NCBI GenBank assembly: GCA_038243995.1
Contig: JBBRTV010000027.1
Span: 10,821-74,820 of the forward strand
Origin: Scleromatobacter sp038243995
Lineage (GTDB): Bacteria > Pseudomonadota > Gammaproteobacteria > Burkholderiales > Burkholderiaceae_C
Length of the DNA: 64,000 nucleotides
Direction of reading: 5' to 3'
The number at the start of each line of letters is the position of its first letter. The stretch's first letter is position 1. The notes beneath the pieces are model-generated. The model did no database searches, was not told the DNA's origin, and worked only from the letters and a program-made list of their open reading frames with translations. Of this stretch, positions 1-8,753 are shown in pieces. The position numbers were made by a program, and so were the translations under genes.

Positions 1-72
1 CTGTGCGTGCGCGGTGCTGCACAGCGCCAGCGCGACCAGCAGGGCTGCGCCCGCCGAATGGAATCTCGACAT
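1..72 (-). CDS. Exported protein, N-terminal fragment (cut by window edge)
   Basis: Only the first 24 codons are in the window. On the minus strand an ATG at 72 follows a good GAGGAGA ribosome binding site and the reading frame stays open to base 1. The translation starts MSRFHSAG, has a hydrophobic core ALLVALAL and ends STAHAQ, which is a textbook Sec signal peptide with an AHA|Q cleavage site. Nothing of the mature protein is visible, so no function can be given. The call rests on the start, the ribosome binding site and the signal peptide together. Confidence 0.7.
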   Translation of the reverse strand, partial: MSRFHSAGAALLVALALCSTAHAQ

Positions 73-376
73 CTCTTCTCCTCGTTGTCCGGACGGCATG
101 TTGCCAGTCTCGTGCGCTCGCATTCTGCGCAGCCGCGCGAGAGGCGACAGCGGCATGCGACGAATCGACGCGCGAAGAGGACGAGTTGCGCGGCCCTCGA
201 TGCCGTGCAGGCGGGGCGTGTCCAGGCCCGAGGGAAAGCCCTCGGGCGACCGTCCCGCCGCGTCGACCGCACGCCGACAGACCCGCCCGCCGCATGAAAC
301 CGCGCCGCAACTGCCCCGCCGCATGAAACCGCGCCGCAACTGCCCCGCCGCCCCGCCGGGCTCCTATCATTCGCAC
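73..376. other. Intergenic region with hairpin and tandem duplication
   Basis: Non-coding stretch between two divergent genes. It holds a perfect 9-bp hairpin at 226-247 (GCCCGAGGG, loop AAAG) and a perfect 29-bp tandem duplication at 292-349. The hairpin has no T-run. It lies in the presumed 5' leader or promoter region of the minus-strand exported protein. No convincing sigma-70 promoter was seen. Confidence 0.6.
292..349. repeat. 29-bp perfect tandem duplication
   Basis: Two identical 29-bp copies, 292-320 and 321-349, each starting GCATGAAACCGCG and ending CCCCGCC. The second copy ends 27 bases before the epimerase start codon. It looks like a recent slippage or duplication event rather than a protein-binding array, because only two copies exist and they have no internal symmetry. 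Confidence 0.9.
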
Positions 377-1654
377 ATGCTGCCCGTCACCCCCCATCCC
401 GACTTCCGCTCCCCCGCTTTCCTGCGCGCCCACATCGCCGACATCATGGCGTTCTACGAAGGCCGCTGCGTCGACCCGAGCGGCGGCTTCTTCCAGTTCT
501 TCAAGGACGACGGCACGGTCTACGACGCGCGCACGCGCCACCTCGTCAGCAGCACGCGCTACGTCTTCACGCAGGCGATGGGCTGGCGCCATTTCGGGCG
601 CGCCGAGTGGCGCGAGAACGCGCGCCATGCCTTGAAGTTCGTGGACGCGGTGCACGCCCAGCCGAACGGCGGTTTCGCCTGGACGCTAGCCTGGTGCGAC
701 GGCCGCGCGGTCGTCACCGACGCCACGAACCACTGCTACGGCCTGGCGTTCGTGCTGCTCGCCCATGCGCATGCCCTCCTGGCCGGCCAGGCCGACGCGG
801 CCGACGGCCTGGAACGCTGCTGGCAGCTCATGGAACAGCGCTTCTGGGAACCGTCGCACTCGCTGTACGCCGACGAGGCGACGCCCGACTGGGTCGTCGC
901 CGGCTATCGCGGCCAGAACGCCAACATGCACGCCTGCGAGGCGATGATGGCCGCGTTCCGCGCGACGAGCGATCGCAAGTACCTCGATCGCGCGATCGCG
1001 CTGGCCGACGCGGTGACGCGCCGGCTGGCGGCGAAGTCGGCCCAGCTGCCCGACGTCGCCCCGGCCTGCGCCGGCCTGGTCTGGGAGCACTTCGGCGCCG
1101 ACTGGGCGATCGACCCGGAGTACAACCGCGGCGATCGCACCAACATCTTCCGCCCCTGGGGCTTCCAGACCGGGCACCAGACCGAATGGACGAAGCTGCT
1201 CTTGCAACTCGAGGCCCTGGCGACCGGCGCCGGCCTGGCGCCCGACCCGTCGCGCCTGCTGCGTGCGCGGGCGCTGTTCGATGCCGCCATGCGCTTCGGC
1301 TGGGACGACCGCTGCGGCGGCCTCGCCTACGGCTTCGCGCCCGACGGCTCGGTCTGCGACGGCGACAAGTACCACTGGGTGCAGGCCGAGAGCCTGGCCG
1401 CCGCCGCGTTGCTGGCGGTCGCGCTCGAACGCGCGGGCGGCGCCGCGGCCCGCGAAGCCGCGTCGTACTGGCACTGGTACGACCGCCTGTGGGGCTATGC
1501 ATGGGAGCACTTCGTCGACCATCGGTACGGTGCCTGGTATCGCATCCTGGCGCCGGACAACGCGAGGGTCACCGACGAGAAGAGCCCGGCCGGCAAGGTC
1601 GACTATCACGACATGGGCGCCTGCTACGACGTGCTCGCGGCCCTCGAACGCTGA
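377..1654 (+). CDS. AGE-family epimerase/isomerase, probable D-mannose isomerase
   Basis: A 425-residue protein of the N-acylglucosamine 2-epimerase (AGE) family, an (alpha/alpha)6 barrel that interconverts aldoses and ketoses or epimers. The mid-protein block RPWGFQTGHQTEWTKLLLQL and the late block VDYHDMGACYDV match the mannose/cellobiose-isomerase branch better than true GlcNAc 2-epimerases, and length fits (about 400-425). Conserved His and Glu in GHQTEW are the expected catalytic neighbourhood. The reading frame is open to base 14, but the sequence before MLPVTPHP is compositionally junk and includes the 29-bp tandem duplication, so the ATG at 377 is chosen. It stands alone; the next gene is convergent. 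Exact substrate is inferred, not proven. Confidence 0.85.
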   Translation: MLPVTPHPDFRSPAFLRAHIADIMAFYEGRCVDPSGGFFQFFKDDGTVYDARTRHLVSSTRYVFTQAMGWRHFGRAEWRENARHALKFVDAVHAQPNGGFAWTLAWCDGRAVVTDATNHCYGLAFVLLAHAHALLAGQADAADGLERCWQLMEQRFWEPSHSLYADEATPDWVVAGYRGQNANMHACEAMMAAFRATSDRKYLDRAIALADAVTRRLAAKSAQLPDVAPACAGLVWEHFGADWAIDPEYNRGDRTNIFRPWGFQTGHQTEWTKLLLQLEALATGAGLAPDPSRLLRARALFDAAMRFGWDDRCGGLAYGFAPDGSVCDGDKYHWVQAESLAAAALLAVALERAGGAAAREAASYWHWYDRLWGYAWEHFVDHRYGAWYRILAPDNARVTDEKSPAGKVDYHDMGACYDVLAALER

Positions 1655-1664
1655 CCAGCGGGGC

Positions 1665-2654
1665 TCAGTCGGCTCCGAGCTCGACGGCGCGATCACCCGG
1701 CCCGGCGACGCATCCGTCCGCGATCTCGTCCCACCCGCGGTGCACGACCACCCGCCGATCGACGTGGCAGATCTCGATGCGTTGCGCCTCGGGCAAGGTG
1801 CGGTGCACGAAGGTCTCGATAGCCAGCGGCATGCTGACGCTGTAGCGATCGTTGTCGACGTCGGCCGGCGGATGGTCGTCGTTGTGCAGCCAGGGCACCA
1901 GGTCGCCCAGCCACATCATCGGCCGCGCGCTGACCTCGAACACCGTCGGTGCATACCCTTGGCTGTATAGCCAGCGTTGCGCGCGTTCACGTGCGGCGAG
2001 GGCGCCCGTGTCCGCATCGAGGGACGGCGTCTCCGCCCCGCCCGCGGCGCCGTCGTCCAGCCCGCCCCAGGCGCCGGCCAGCAGCTCCATCACCCACTGG
2101 TTGCAGTTCTGGTAGCGCGTGCTGAACGGATAGGCGTTGGCGCTGTAGGTCGAGCCGAGCACGCGCAGGGCCTGGCGCCGATCGAGCGCGGCGCGTTCGA
2201 GTTGTGCGGACGCCGCGGGCGGCAGCAGCAGCAGCGAGACCCAGCTCGTCGACGGATCGTCGGTGCCCAGCAGGAAGCCCGCCATGCCTTCGTCGTAGAT
2301 GCGCGGCTTCTTCTCGTCGCAGGCGTAGTAGAGCTCGCGCACGGCCCAGGGCACGTCGCCGTTGTCCCGCAGCACGACGCCGGCATGCGAATAGCGCACC
2401 CCCAGGCGGTGCAGGTCGAGGCCGGAGCGCGCGATGAGGGCGACGTCGCGCCCCGAATCGGCGAGTTCGGTCTTGACGATGGCGCCGAAGCGCAGCAGCA
2501 AGTCCTTCTCCTGCGCGCTGGGCGGGGCGCCACGTTCGCAGGCGCGCAGCGAGCTGGCGCTGCACGGCGGCGCGACCAGGGCGGCGGCGGCCAGCAGCGC
2601 GGCGATGACGGGCGGCGTCGTCCGCACGCGCGGGCGAGACGCGCGCACGCGCAT
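1665..2654 (-). CDS. DUF2145 family exported protein
   Basis: A 329-residue protein with an N-terminal signal peptide (hydrophobic VIAALLAAAALVAP, then CSASS). The body carries the signature of DUF2145: GLDLHRLGVRYSHAGV, later YYACDE and YSANAYPFSTRYQNCNQWV. A His in SHAG and a Cys in NCNQW, far apart and in this order, recall permuted NlpC/P60-like (papain-fold) enzymes, so a periplasmic hydrolase or amidase is possible, but no activity is established. It starts one base inside the stop of the upstream gene (TGATG), so the two are translationally coupled. Confidence 0.8.
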   Translation of the reverse strand: MRVRASRPRVRTTPPVIAALLAAAALVAPPCSASSLRACERGAPPSAQEKDLLLRFGAIVKTELADSGRDVALIARSGLDLHRLGVRYSHAGVVLRDNGDVPWAVRELYYACDEKKPRIYDEGMAGFLLGTDDPSTSWVSLLLLPPAASAQLERAALDRRQALRVLGSTYSANAYPFSTRYQNCNQWVMELLAGAWGGLDDGAAGGAETPSLDADTGALAARERAQRWLYSQGYAPTVFEVSARPMMWLGDLVPWLHNDDHPPADVDNDRYSVSMPLAIETFVHRTLPEAQRIEICHVDRRVVVHRGWDEIADGCVAGPGDRAVELGAD

Positions 2655-3118
2655 CAGAGCGTGACGGCGGTCGTCTTCAGTTCGCGAGACCAGTCGTCCG
2701 TCAGCGCGAGGAAGAACGCCGCGTGCGGCTCGCCGCTCGCGAAGGCGACGCCGTACGGGCGCTGCAGCGCGGTGACGACGACGTCGCGGGCGACGTGGCC
2801 CTGCTGCACCGCTTCGCGCGGCAGCAGGAGCAGGAAGTCGTCGCCCGTGTTCTGCGCGGTCGGCTGCAGGTGCAGTTGCAGCATGCCCGGCTTGCCCTCG
2901 ACTTCGGCGACGTCGATCACCTTGTAGTCGCCGAGCGCCTGCCTGTCGTTGTTGGAGCTGCTGTTGCTCGAATGGGTCAGCGAGTCGGAGAGCTTGGCCG
3001 ACGACGCGGACACGCTGTCGGACGCCGACGAGACGACCGAACTCTCGGCCAGGCAGGTCGACGCGGCGGCGCAGCCCAGCAGGGCGACGGCGGCGAGACG
3101 CTTCTTGAAATGGATCAT
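2654..3118 (-). CDS. Small exported Ser-rich protein coupled to DUF2145 gene
   Basis: A 154-residue protein with a signal peptide (FKKRLAAVALLGCAAASTCLA) followed by a low-complexity Ser/Asn-rich stretch of about 35 residues and then a compact C-terminal domain with alternating hydrophobics (DDFLLLLPREAV, DVVVTALQRPYGVAFA). No family was recognised. It is first in a two-gene operon with the DUF2145 gene, overlapping it by one base. A joint periplasmic function is inferred from the coupling only. Upstream, 126 bases separate it from xerC, which is read in the same direction and ends at 3245. Confidence 0.75.
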   Translation of the reverse strand: MIHFKKRLAAVALLGCAAASTCLAESSVVSSASDSVSASSAKLSDSLTHSSNSSSNNDRQALGDYKVIDVAEVEGKPGMLQLHLQPTAQNTGDDFLLLLPREAVQQGHVARDVVVTALQRPYGVAFASGEPHAAFFLALTDDWSRELKTTAVTL

Positions 3119-3244
3119 CGGAGCTCCGGAGGCGGCAGGGGTGAAGTCCTGCGCATTTTGCTCGATCGCTCGGCCGTGGCGGCGACGTTTACGAAAGTCG
3201 GTAACGAGTTGTCGGCGCCGCGTCGGCGTCGTTCACGTCCGGCG

Positions 3245-4201
3245 TCACTTGCGCCGCGCGCGCGGATGCGCCGCGTCGTAGACCTTGGCCAGGTGCTGGA
3301 AGTCGAGCCGGGTGTAGACCTGCGTCGTCGCGATGCTGGCGTGGCCGAGCAGCTCCTGCACGCCGCGCAGGTCGCCGCTCGACTGCAGCAGGTGCGATGC
3401 ATAGCTGTGGCGCAGCATGTGCGGGTGCACGGGGGTCGCGACCCCGGCACGATCGCCCTGCGCCTTCAGCCGCGCGCGCAGCTGGTTGGGCGACAGCCGG
3501 TTGCCCAGGCGGCTGACGAACAGCGCGGGCTCGTCGTGCGCCCCGACCAGGACGGCCCGATGCAGCAGCCAGCCTTCGAGCGCCGCGAGCGCCGGCCCGC
3601 CGATCGGCACGCTGCGGCGCTTGGAGCCCTTGCCGAAGACGTGCGCGGTCGCGTCCTCGGCGTCGATCCAGCCGGCCGACTCGGCCCCCGCACGCAGGTC
3701 GAGACCCAGCAGCTCGCCCAGGCGCAGGCCACAGCCGTACAGCAACTCCGCGATCGCGTGGTCGCGCGCGGCCAGCGCCTGCGCCTCGACGGAGGCGAGC
3801 TCGCCTTCGGCGTCCGCCGCGGGATCGTGCATCGCCAGCGCGACGGCCTCGTCGACCCCGAGCGCCTTGGGCAGCGGTCGCGCCGCCTTGGGTGCGCGCA
3901 CGCCGTCCACCGGGTTGTGCGCCAGCGCGGCGGCGTCGGCCTGCAGGCTCCACCAGCGGTAGAAGCCGCGCCAGGCCGACAAGGTCAGGGCGATGCTGCG
4001 CGCACCGAGCCCGGCGCCGTGCAACTGCGCCGCGAAGCGCCGGATGTGCGCGCTCTGCAACTGCACCAGCGGGCGCTGCGCCTCGTCGGCATGCTTGGCG
4101 AGCCGCGCGAGTGCCTCGCCGTAGGCGGTGAGCGTGTGCGGCGAGACGCGGCGCTCGACGCGCAGGTGATCGAGGTAGCGCTGGATGGCCGGGGCGGGCA
4201 T
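3245..4201 (-). CDS. xerC: Tyrosine recombinase XerC
   Basis: A 318-residue tyrosine site-specific recombinase that, with XerD, resolves chromosome dimers at dif. The N-terminal SAM-like core-binding domain spans about 1-95. The catalytic set is complete: Arg160 in CGLRLGELLGL, Lys191 in FGKGSKRR, His261 and Arg264 in HMLRHS, His287 in LLGHAS and nucleophile Tyr296 in VYTRLD. Start at MPAPAIQRYL is chosen because the longer open frame overlaps the upstream gene. It is third in dapF-DUF484-xerC, the usual proteobacterial order, with a 23-base gap after the DUF484 gene. Confidence 0.95.
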   Translation of the reverse strand: MPAPAIQRYLDHLRVERRVSPHTLTAYGEALARLAKHADEAQRPLVQLQSAHIRRFAAQLHGAGLGARSIALTLSAWRGFYRWWSLQADAAALAHNPVDGVRAPKAARPLPKALGVDEAVALAMHDPAADAEGELASVEAQALAARDHAIAELLYGCGLRLGELLGLDLRAGAESAGWIDAEDATAHVFGKGSKRRSVPIGGPALAALEGWLLHRAVLVGAHDEPALFVSRLGNRLSPNQLRARLKAQGDRAGVATPVHPHMLRHSYASHLLQSSGDLRGVQELLGHASIATTQVYTRLDFQHLAKVYDAAHPRARRK

Positions 4202-4224
4202 GGCGGCGCGTCCGGCGCGTGCCG

Positions 4225-4914
4225 TCAGCTCGGGTTCGCCAGCAGGCGCGTGAGCGCCGCGCCGGCGATGTCGCCGACCTGGGCGAGGAACTCGACGCCC
4301 ATGTCCGGCGTGTAGCGCGTCGGATCCGGCGAGCCGAGGGCGAGCAGGCCGAACGCCGTGTGCTGGCGATCCGGGCGCAACGGAATCAGTGCGAGCGACA
4401 TGACGGAATCCGGGTTGTCGAACCAGCCCGCGGCCTCGAAGCCCGAGTTCGCCCCGCAGTAGGGCGCGACGAGGCTGGTGGCGAAGATCTTCACGTCCTC
4501 GCTGACCTCGGCGGCGCACGGCAGCTCCGCCAGCCCGGGCGCGACGCCCCAGATGCGCACCGCGGCCTGCGGGATCATGAACTGGTGCTGCAGGTCGTGC
4601 AGCAGCACCGGCGCGAGCTGGGCCGGGTCGTGCGTGAGCATGACGGCGCGCGTCCAGCGATGCAGGCGGTCGGCGATCGCCATGTTGTCCTGCCCGTAGC
4701 GGATCATTTCCATGATCTTGCGCTCGAGTCCCTTGATGCGTTCGCGCAGCATTTCCATCTGCCGCTCCTGCAGCGAGACGGCGCGCGCCCCGTGCGGGCT
4801 CGTGAGCTGCACGGTGGCCAGCAGCTCGGCGTGGCGTTCGAAGAAGCCGGGCGTGTTCGCGAGATAGCCCGCGATGTCGTCCTCGGTAATGCCGTCGGTG
4901 CCGTCGGTGCTCAC
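4225..4914 (-). CDS. DUF484 family protein
   Basis: A 229-residue cytoplasmic protein of the DUF484 family (COG3159), a GAF-like fold with an N-terminal helical region that includes the expected motif DIAGYLANTPGFFERHAELL and a predicted coiled coil (QERQMEMLRERIKGLERKI). The family is almost always found between dapF and xerC, as here, but has no proven biochemical role. It starts 7 bases after the dapF stop and ends 23 bases before xerC, so all three are probably co-transcribed. Confidence 0.9.
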   Translation of the reverse strand: MSTDGTDGITEDDIAGYLANTPGFFERHAELLATVQLTSPHGARAVSLQERQMEMLRERIKGLERKIMEMIRYGQDNMAIADRLHRWTRAVMLTHDPAQLAPVLLHDLQHQFMIPQAAVRIWGVAPGLAELPCAAEVSEDVKIFATSLVAPYCGANSGFEAAGWFDNPDSVMSLALIPLRPDRQHTAFGLLALGSPDPTRYTPDMGVEFLAQVGDIAGAALTRLLANPS

Positions 4915-4921
4915 AGTTCGC

Positions 4922-5794
4922 TCACAGTTCTATTTCTCCTTCGAAGACGGTCGTGGCGGGGCCGGTCAGGAACACGCTGTCCTGTGCGCCTCCGGCCCAC
5001 TCCACGGTCAGGCGGCCGCCGTGCGTGTCGACGTCGACGCGCGTGTCCAGCCACCCCAGTCGGATGCCCGCGACGACCGCGGCGCAGGCGCCGGTGCCGC
5101 ATGCGAGCGTCTCGCCGGCGTCGCGCTCGAACACGCGCAGCCGGACGTGGGTGCGCGAGTCGACCTGCATGAAGCCGGCATTGACCTTGCGCGCGAAACG
5201 CGGATGAAGCTCGACGCGCGGGCCGATGTCGCCCACGGGAAAGCGCTCGACGTCGTCGACACGCTGCACCGCGTGCGGGTTGCCCATCGACAGCACGGCG
5301 ACGTGGGCGTCGACCCCGTCGCCGAGGTCGAGCGGCCACAGCTCGAAGTCGCCCTCGCGGCGGGGGGGCAGCCCGGTGCTGTCGAAAGGCAGCGCGGCGT
5401 GCTCGAAGCGCGGCGCGTTCATGTCGACGCGGACGCGGCCGTCGGGCTGGATGTGCAGCTCGAGCTGGTTGTTGCCGGTCTCGACGCGGATCGTGTCGCG
5501 ATCGATCATGCCGCGCTCGCGCACGTAGCGGGCGAAGCAGCGCGCGCCGTTGCCGCAATGCTCCACCTCGTCGCCCGTGTTGTTGAAGATGCGGTAGCTG
5601 AAATCCATGCCGGGCGCGCTGGGCGGGGCGACGATCAGGATCTGGTCGGCCCCCACGCCGAAGCGGCGGTCGCCCAGCCGGCGCATGTCGTCCGGGCCGA
5701 GCGCGAGCGGCACGCGGGTGGCGTCCAGCACGATGAAGTCGTTGCCGGCGCCTTGCATCTTGGTGAAGCGAACGCGAGTCGGGGAGGGACGCAT
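4922..5794 (-). CDS. dapF: Diaminopimelate epimerase
   Basis: A 290-residue enzyme that epimerises LL- to meso-diaminopimelate for lysine and peptidoglycan synthesis. The two catalytic cysteines are present: Cys80 in EHCGNGARC and Cys232 in LACGTGACAA. The family start motif KMQGAGNDF lies at residues 12-20, and the ATG at 5794 gives a normal N-terminus. Upstream in-frame sequence overlaps another gene and is not coding. First gene of the dapF-DUF484-xerC operon. Confidence 0.96.
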   Translation of the reverse strand: MRPSPTRVRFTKMQGAGNDFIVLDATRVPLALGPDDMRRLGDRRFGVGADQILIVAPPSAPGMDFSYRIFNNTGDEVEHCGNGARCFARYVRERGMIDRDTIRVETGNNQLELHIQPDGRVRVDMNAPRFEHAALPFDSTGLPPRREGDFELWPLDLGDGVDAHVAVLSMGNPHAVQRVDDVERFPVGDIGPRVELHPRFARKVNAGFMQVDSRTHVRLRVFERDAGETLACGTGACAAVVAGIRLGWLDTRVDVDTHGGRLTVEWAGGAQDSVFLTGPATTVFEGEIEL

Positions 5795-5880
5795 CCTGCA
5801 ATTATCGCCGCGCCCGCTACGCGGATGCAGGGGATATCGCGCGGCCTTCCTGTCGAGCGTGCGGACCGCACCGATCGTCC

Positions 5881-8172
5881 TCAGGCCTTCAGGCCCGCCA
5901 GGACGTCCGCCGGTCGCATCGGCAGGTCGCGCAGGCGGACGCCGACGGCGTTGAAGATCGCGTTGCCGATCGCCGGCCCGACCACCGTCGTCGCCGGTTC
6001 GCCGAGGCCGACCGGCATCTCGACGCTCTGCATGAACTCGATGTCCATCTCGGGCACGTCGCCCATGCGCAGCGGCGTGTAGGTGTTCAGGTTCGTGTCG
6101 GCGACGGCGCCCCTGGAGAAGCGCGTGCCTTCGTGCAGCGCCATGCTGGCGCCCCACAGCGCGCCGCCCTCGACCTGCGCCAGCGCGCCGTCGGGATGCA
6201 CCAGCGTGCCCGCATCCACCACCACCGTCAGCTTCTCCAGCCTGACCACGCCGGTCTTGCGATCGACGTGGACGCGCGCCACGCACGCCACCCAGGTCGG
6301 CATGTCGCGCTCCTGGCCGAAGGTGGTGGCGAGTCCCAGTCCGGTGTCTTCCGGAAGCGTCGCGCCCCAGCCGGCCTTCTCGGCCGCACGCTTGACCACC
6401 GCGGCCTGGCGCAAGGCGCCGCCGACGGTCGACGGCGTCGTGCCGGCGTTGTGTCCGGCGGCGTCGAGCAGGCGCAGCCGGAAGGCGACCGGGTCGATCT
6501 TGCGCGCATGCGCCGCCTCGTCGATGAACGACTCGACCGCCCAGTTCGTCCAGCCCGGGCCGACCGAGCGCAGCCAGCCCGGGCGGAACGCGCGGTTGGC
6601 CAGCGTGTTCGACAGCGCGCGCACGCGCTGCGTGCCGACGGTGTACCAGTGGTCGGCACCCGAGATCGCGAACGGATCGTAGGGTGCGCCGTTCTTGGCC
6701 TTGGACAGGAAGGCCGGGATCATGACCTGCGTCGGCCAGCCGGCCGAGGCCGCGTGATCCATCGCGATCACCTTGTCCGCCTTGTCGAACGCGATGCGCA
6801 GCTTCTGGATCGAGGGCGAGCGGAACGAGTCGAACTGCGCGTCGTCGGCCCGCGTCAGCACGAGCTTGACCGGTTTGCCGAGCGCCTTGGCGGCCAGCGC
6901 CGCCGGCACCGCGTAGTCGCCGTTGAGCCGGCGGCCGAAACCGCCGCCGAGCAGGTAGGTGACCATGACGATCTTCTTCTCGTCGACGGCCAGCGCCTTG
7001 GCCAGCACGGGCAGCGCGAGCGATTGCCACTGGTTGCCGGTGTGGATCTGCCAGATGCCATCCTTCTGGAACGCGAGGGCGTTGACCGGTTCGAGCTGGA
7101 AGTGCAGCACGCTGGCGGTGCGGTAGGTCGCGTCGACCGTCGTCGCGGCGTTCTTGAACGCGTCGTCGACGCCGTCGTCGGCGATGACCAGCGCGCCGGC
7201 TTCGCCAGACTCGATCTGCTTGCGGCCGAACTCGATCACGTCGTCTTCCGACACGCCCGCCGTATCGTCCGACTGCCATGTCACGTCGACCAGCCCGGCG
7301 GCGCGGAAGGCGTTGTAGGTGCTGTCGGCGAACACCAGCACCCAGCCGGGCACCGTGTTGCTCGGATCCTGCAGCACCAGGTGGCCCTGGTAGCCGGGCG
7401 CGCCCCTGGCCTTGCTGTCGTCGACGGAGACGACCTTGGAGCCGTTGCGTGTGGGCGGCATCCGGGGCGCCGCCCAGACCATGCCGTCGACCTGCGCGTC
7501 GAGACCGTAGATCGCCTTGCCGTCGGTCTTGTCGGGGATGTCGATCGCCTGGGTCTCGACGCCGACCTGGCGCCGCTCCGCCGGCTTCTTGACGGGCATC
7601 GCCTTCAGCTCGTCGGCGCTGAAGCTGGCGCTGAATCCGCCTTGCGCGACGATGTCGCCGTAGCTCGCCGACTTCGCGCCCGCGTGCACGGCGCCGTTGC
7701 GCGCCTCGCACTGCGCGGGGTCGGCGCCCAGCATCTTCGCGCCGGCGGCCACCAGCGCCTGGCGGCCCGCGGCGCCGGCCTGGCTCAGCATCATGAAGCT
7801 CTGCCAGACGGACCAGCTGCCGCCGGTGACCATGAGCCCCCATTTCGGGTCGCTGTCGACGTGGTGGATGCGCACCTTGCTCCAGTCGGCCTCGAGCTCG
7901 TCGGAGACGATGCGCGCGAGCGCCGTGCCCACGTGCTGGCCCATCTCGGCGCGCATCACGTTGACGGTGACGATGCCGTGCGGGTCGATGTCGTACCAGA
8001 TCGTGGGTTCGAACCGGCCTGCCTGCACGGCGGCGGGTGGGTTGTCGACGCCGAGCGCGTCGAGCGAGAACGCGAACACGGCACCTGTGGCGGCCGAGGC
8101 GATCAGGAAGCCCCGGCGCGACAGGCCCGACGTGCCTTCGGGGGCGTTCTTGCGCTGGAGGCGATCAAGCAT
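5881..8172 (-). CDS. Molybdopterin-dependent oxidoreductase large subunit, isoquinoline 1-oxidoreductase type
   Basis: A 763-residue member of the xanthine dehydrogenase family with an N-terminal twin-arginine signal (SRRGFLIASAATG, residues 18-30), as in IorB-type enzymes that bind molybdopterin and act in the periplasm. Conserved blocks include RAEMGQHVGTALARIVSDELE and the later LGGGFGRRLNGDY and ATTFGQERDM segments. The start overlaps the end of the [2Fe-2S] subunit gene by 8 bases. Together with the downstream-read cytochrome it forms a three-part hydroxylase or aldehyde oxidase. Sequence alone does not give the substrate, so 'isoquinoline' is only a family label. Confidence 0.9.
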   Translation of the reverse strand: MLDRLQRKNAPEGTSGLSRRGFLIASAATGAVFAFSLDALGVDNPPAAVQAGRFEPTIWYDIDPHGIVTVNVMRAEMGQHVGTALARIVSDELEADWSKVRIHHVDSDPKWGLMVTGGSWSVWQSFMMLSQAGAAGRQALVAAGAKMLGADPAQCEARNGAVHAGAKSASYGDIVAQGGFSASFSADELKAMPVKKPAERRQVGVETQAIDIPDKTDGKAIYGLDAQVDGMVWAAPRMPPTRNGSKVVSVDDSKARGAPGYQGHLVLQDPSNTVPGWVLVFADSTYNAFRAAGLVDVTWQSDDTAGVSEDDVIEFGRKQIESGEAGALVIADDGVDDAFKNAATTVDATYRTASVLHFQLEPVNALAFQKDGIWQIHTGNQWQSLALPVLAKALAVDEKKIVMVTYLLGGGFGRRLNGDYAVPAALAAKALGKPVKLVLTRADDAQFDSFRSPSIQKLRIAFDKADKVIAMDHAASAGWPTQVMIPAFLSKAKNGAPYDPFAISGADHWYTVGTQRVRALSNTLANRAFRPGWLRSVGPGWTNWAVESFIDEAAHARKIDPVAFRLRLLDAAGHNAGTTPSTVGGALRQAAVVKRAAEKAGWGATLPEDTGLGLATTFGQERDMPTWVACVARVHVDRKTGVVRLEKLTVVVDAGTLVHPDGALAQVEGGALWGASMALHEGTRFSRGAVADTNLNTYTPLRMGDVPEMDIEFMQSVEMPVGLGEPATTVVGPAIGNAIFNAVGVRLRDLPMRPADVLAGLKA

Positions 8173-8683
8173 GCTTGGGTGCCTCCGCCGACGCAGCGGC
8201 CGCGGCAGCTGGCGCCGCCGCGGGGGCGCCCTGCATCTCGGTCGCCGCGATCTTGATCGCCTTGCGAATGCGCACGTAGGCCATGCAGCGACAGAGGTTG
8301 CCGCGCATCACGCCGTCGATGTCGGCGTCGCTGGGCTGCGGGATGTCCTTGAGCATCGCCGCGGCCTGCATGATCTGGCCGGACTGGCAATAGCCGCACT
8401 GCGGCACTTGGCACGTGATCCACGCCTTCTGCAGCGGATGCGTGTTGTCGGGGGCGAGGCCTTCGATGGTCGTCACCGCCGCGCCATCGACGAGGCTGAC
8501 GGGCGTGATGCACGAGCGTGTCGCACGCCCGTCGATATGCACGGTGCAAGCGCCGCACATGCCGATGCCGCAGCCGAACTTGGTGCCGGTGAGGTGCGCG
8601 TGGTCGCGGATGACCCAGAGCAGCGGCGTGTCGTCGGACACGTCGGCCGACATCGGCTTGCCATTGAGTGTGAAGGTGGTCAT
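8165..8683 (-). CDS. [2Fe-2S] small subunit, isoquinoline 1-oxidoreductase type
   Basis: A 172-residue protein with both [2Fe-2S] clusters of molybdenum hydroxylases: the plant-ferredoxin-type cluster at Cys38, Cys43, Cys46 and Cys58, and the helical-bundle cluster at Cys96, Cys99, Cys131 and Cys133 (CGYC, LCRC). It carries electrons from the Mo site to the cytochrome encoded just upstream. An Ala-rich tail of about 20 residues follows the cluster domain. It has no signal peptide of its own, consistent with co-export by the twin-arginine signal of the large subunit. Confidence 0.93.
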   Translation of the reverse strand: MTTFTLNGKPMSADVSDDTPLLWVIRDHAHLTGTKFGCGIGMCGACTVHIDGRATRSCITPVSLVDGAAVTTIEGLAPDNTHPLQKAWITCQVPQCGYCQSGQIMQAAAMLKDIPQPSDADIDGVMRGNLCRCMAYVRIRKAIKIAATEMQGAPAAAPAAAAAASAEAPKHA

Positions 8684-8753
8684 GCGGGCTGCTTGTCGGA
8701 GGCGGGGGATCGGGTCGCCGGCCGCGGGCCGCGATCGGAGGTGTGCGTGAGAC

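Noticed and set aside
3245..4201. XerC as an integrase of a mobile element
   Set aside because: It sits in the conserved dapF-DUF484-xerC operon and has XerC motifs, so it is the housekeeping recombinase.
5795..7843. Long minus-strand open frame continuous with dapF (973 codons in total)
   Set aside because: It is a shadow of the Mo-hydroxylase gene in another frame; its composition is Arg/Gly/Ala-rich and dapF homology begins only at 5794.
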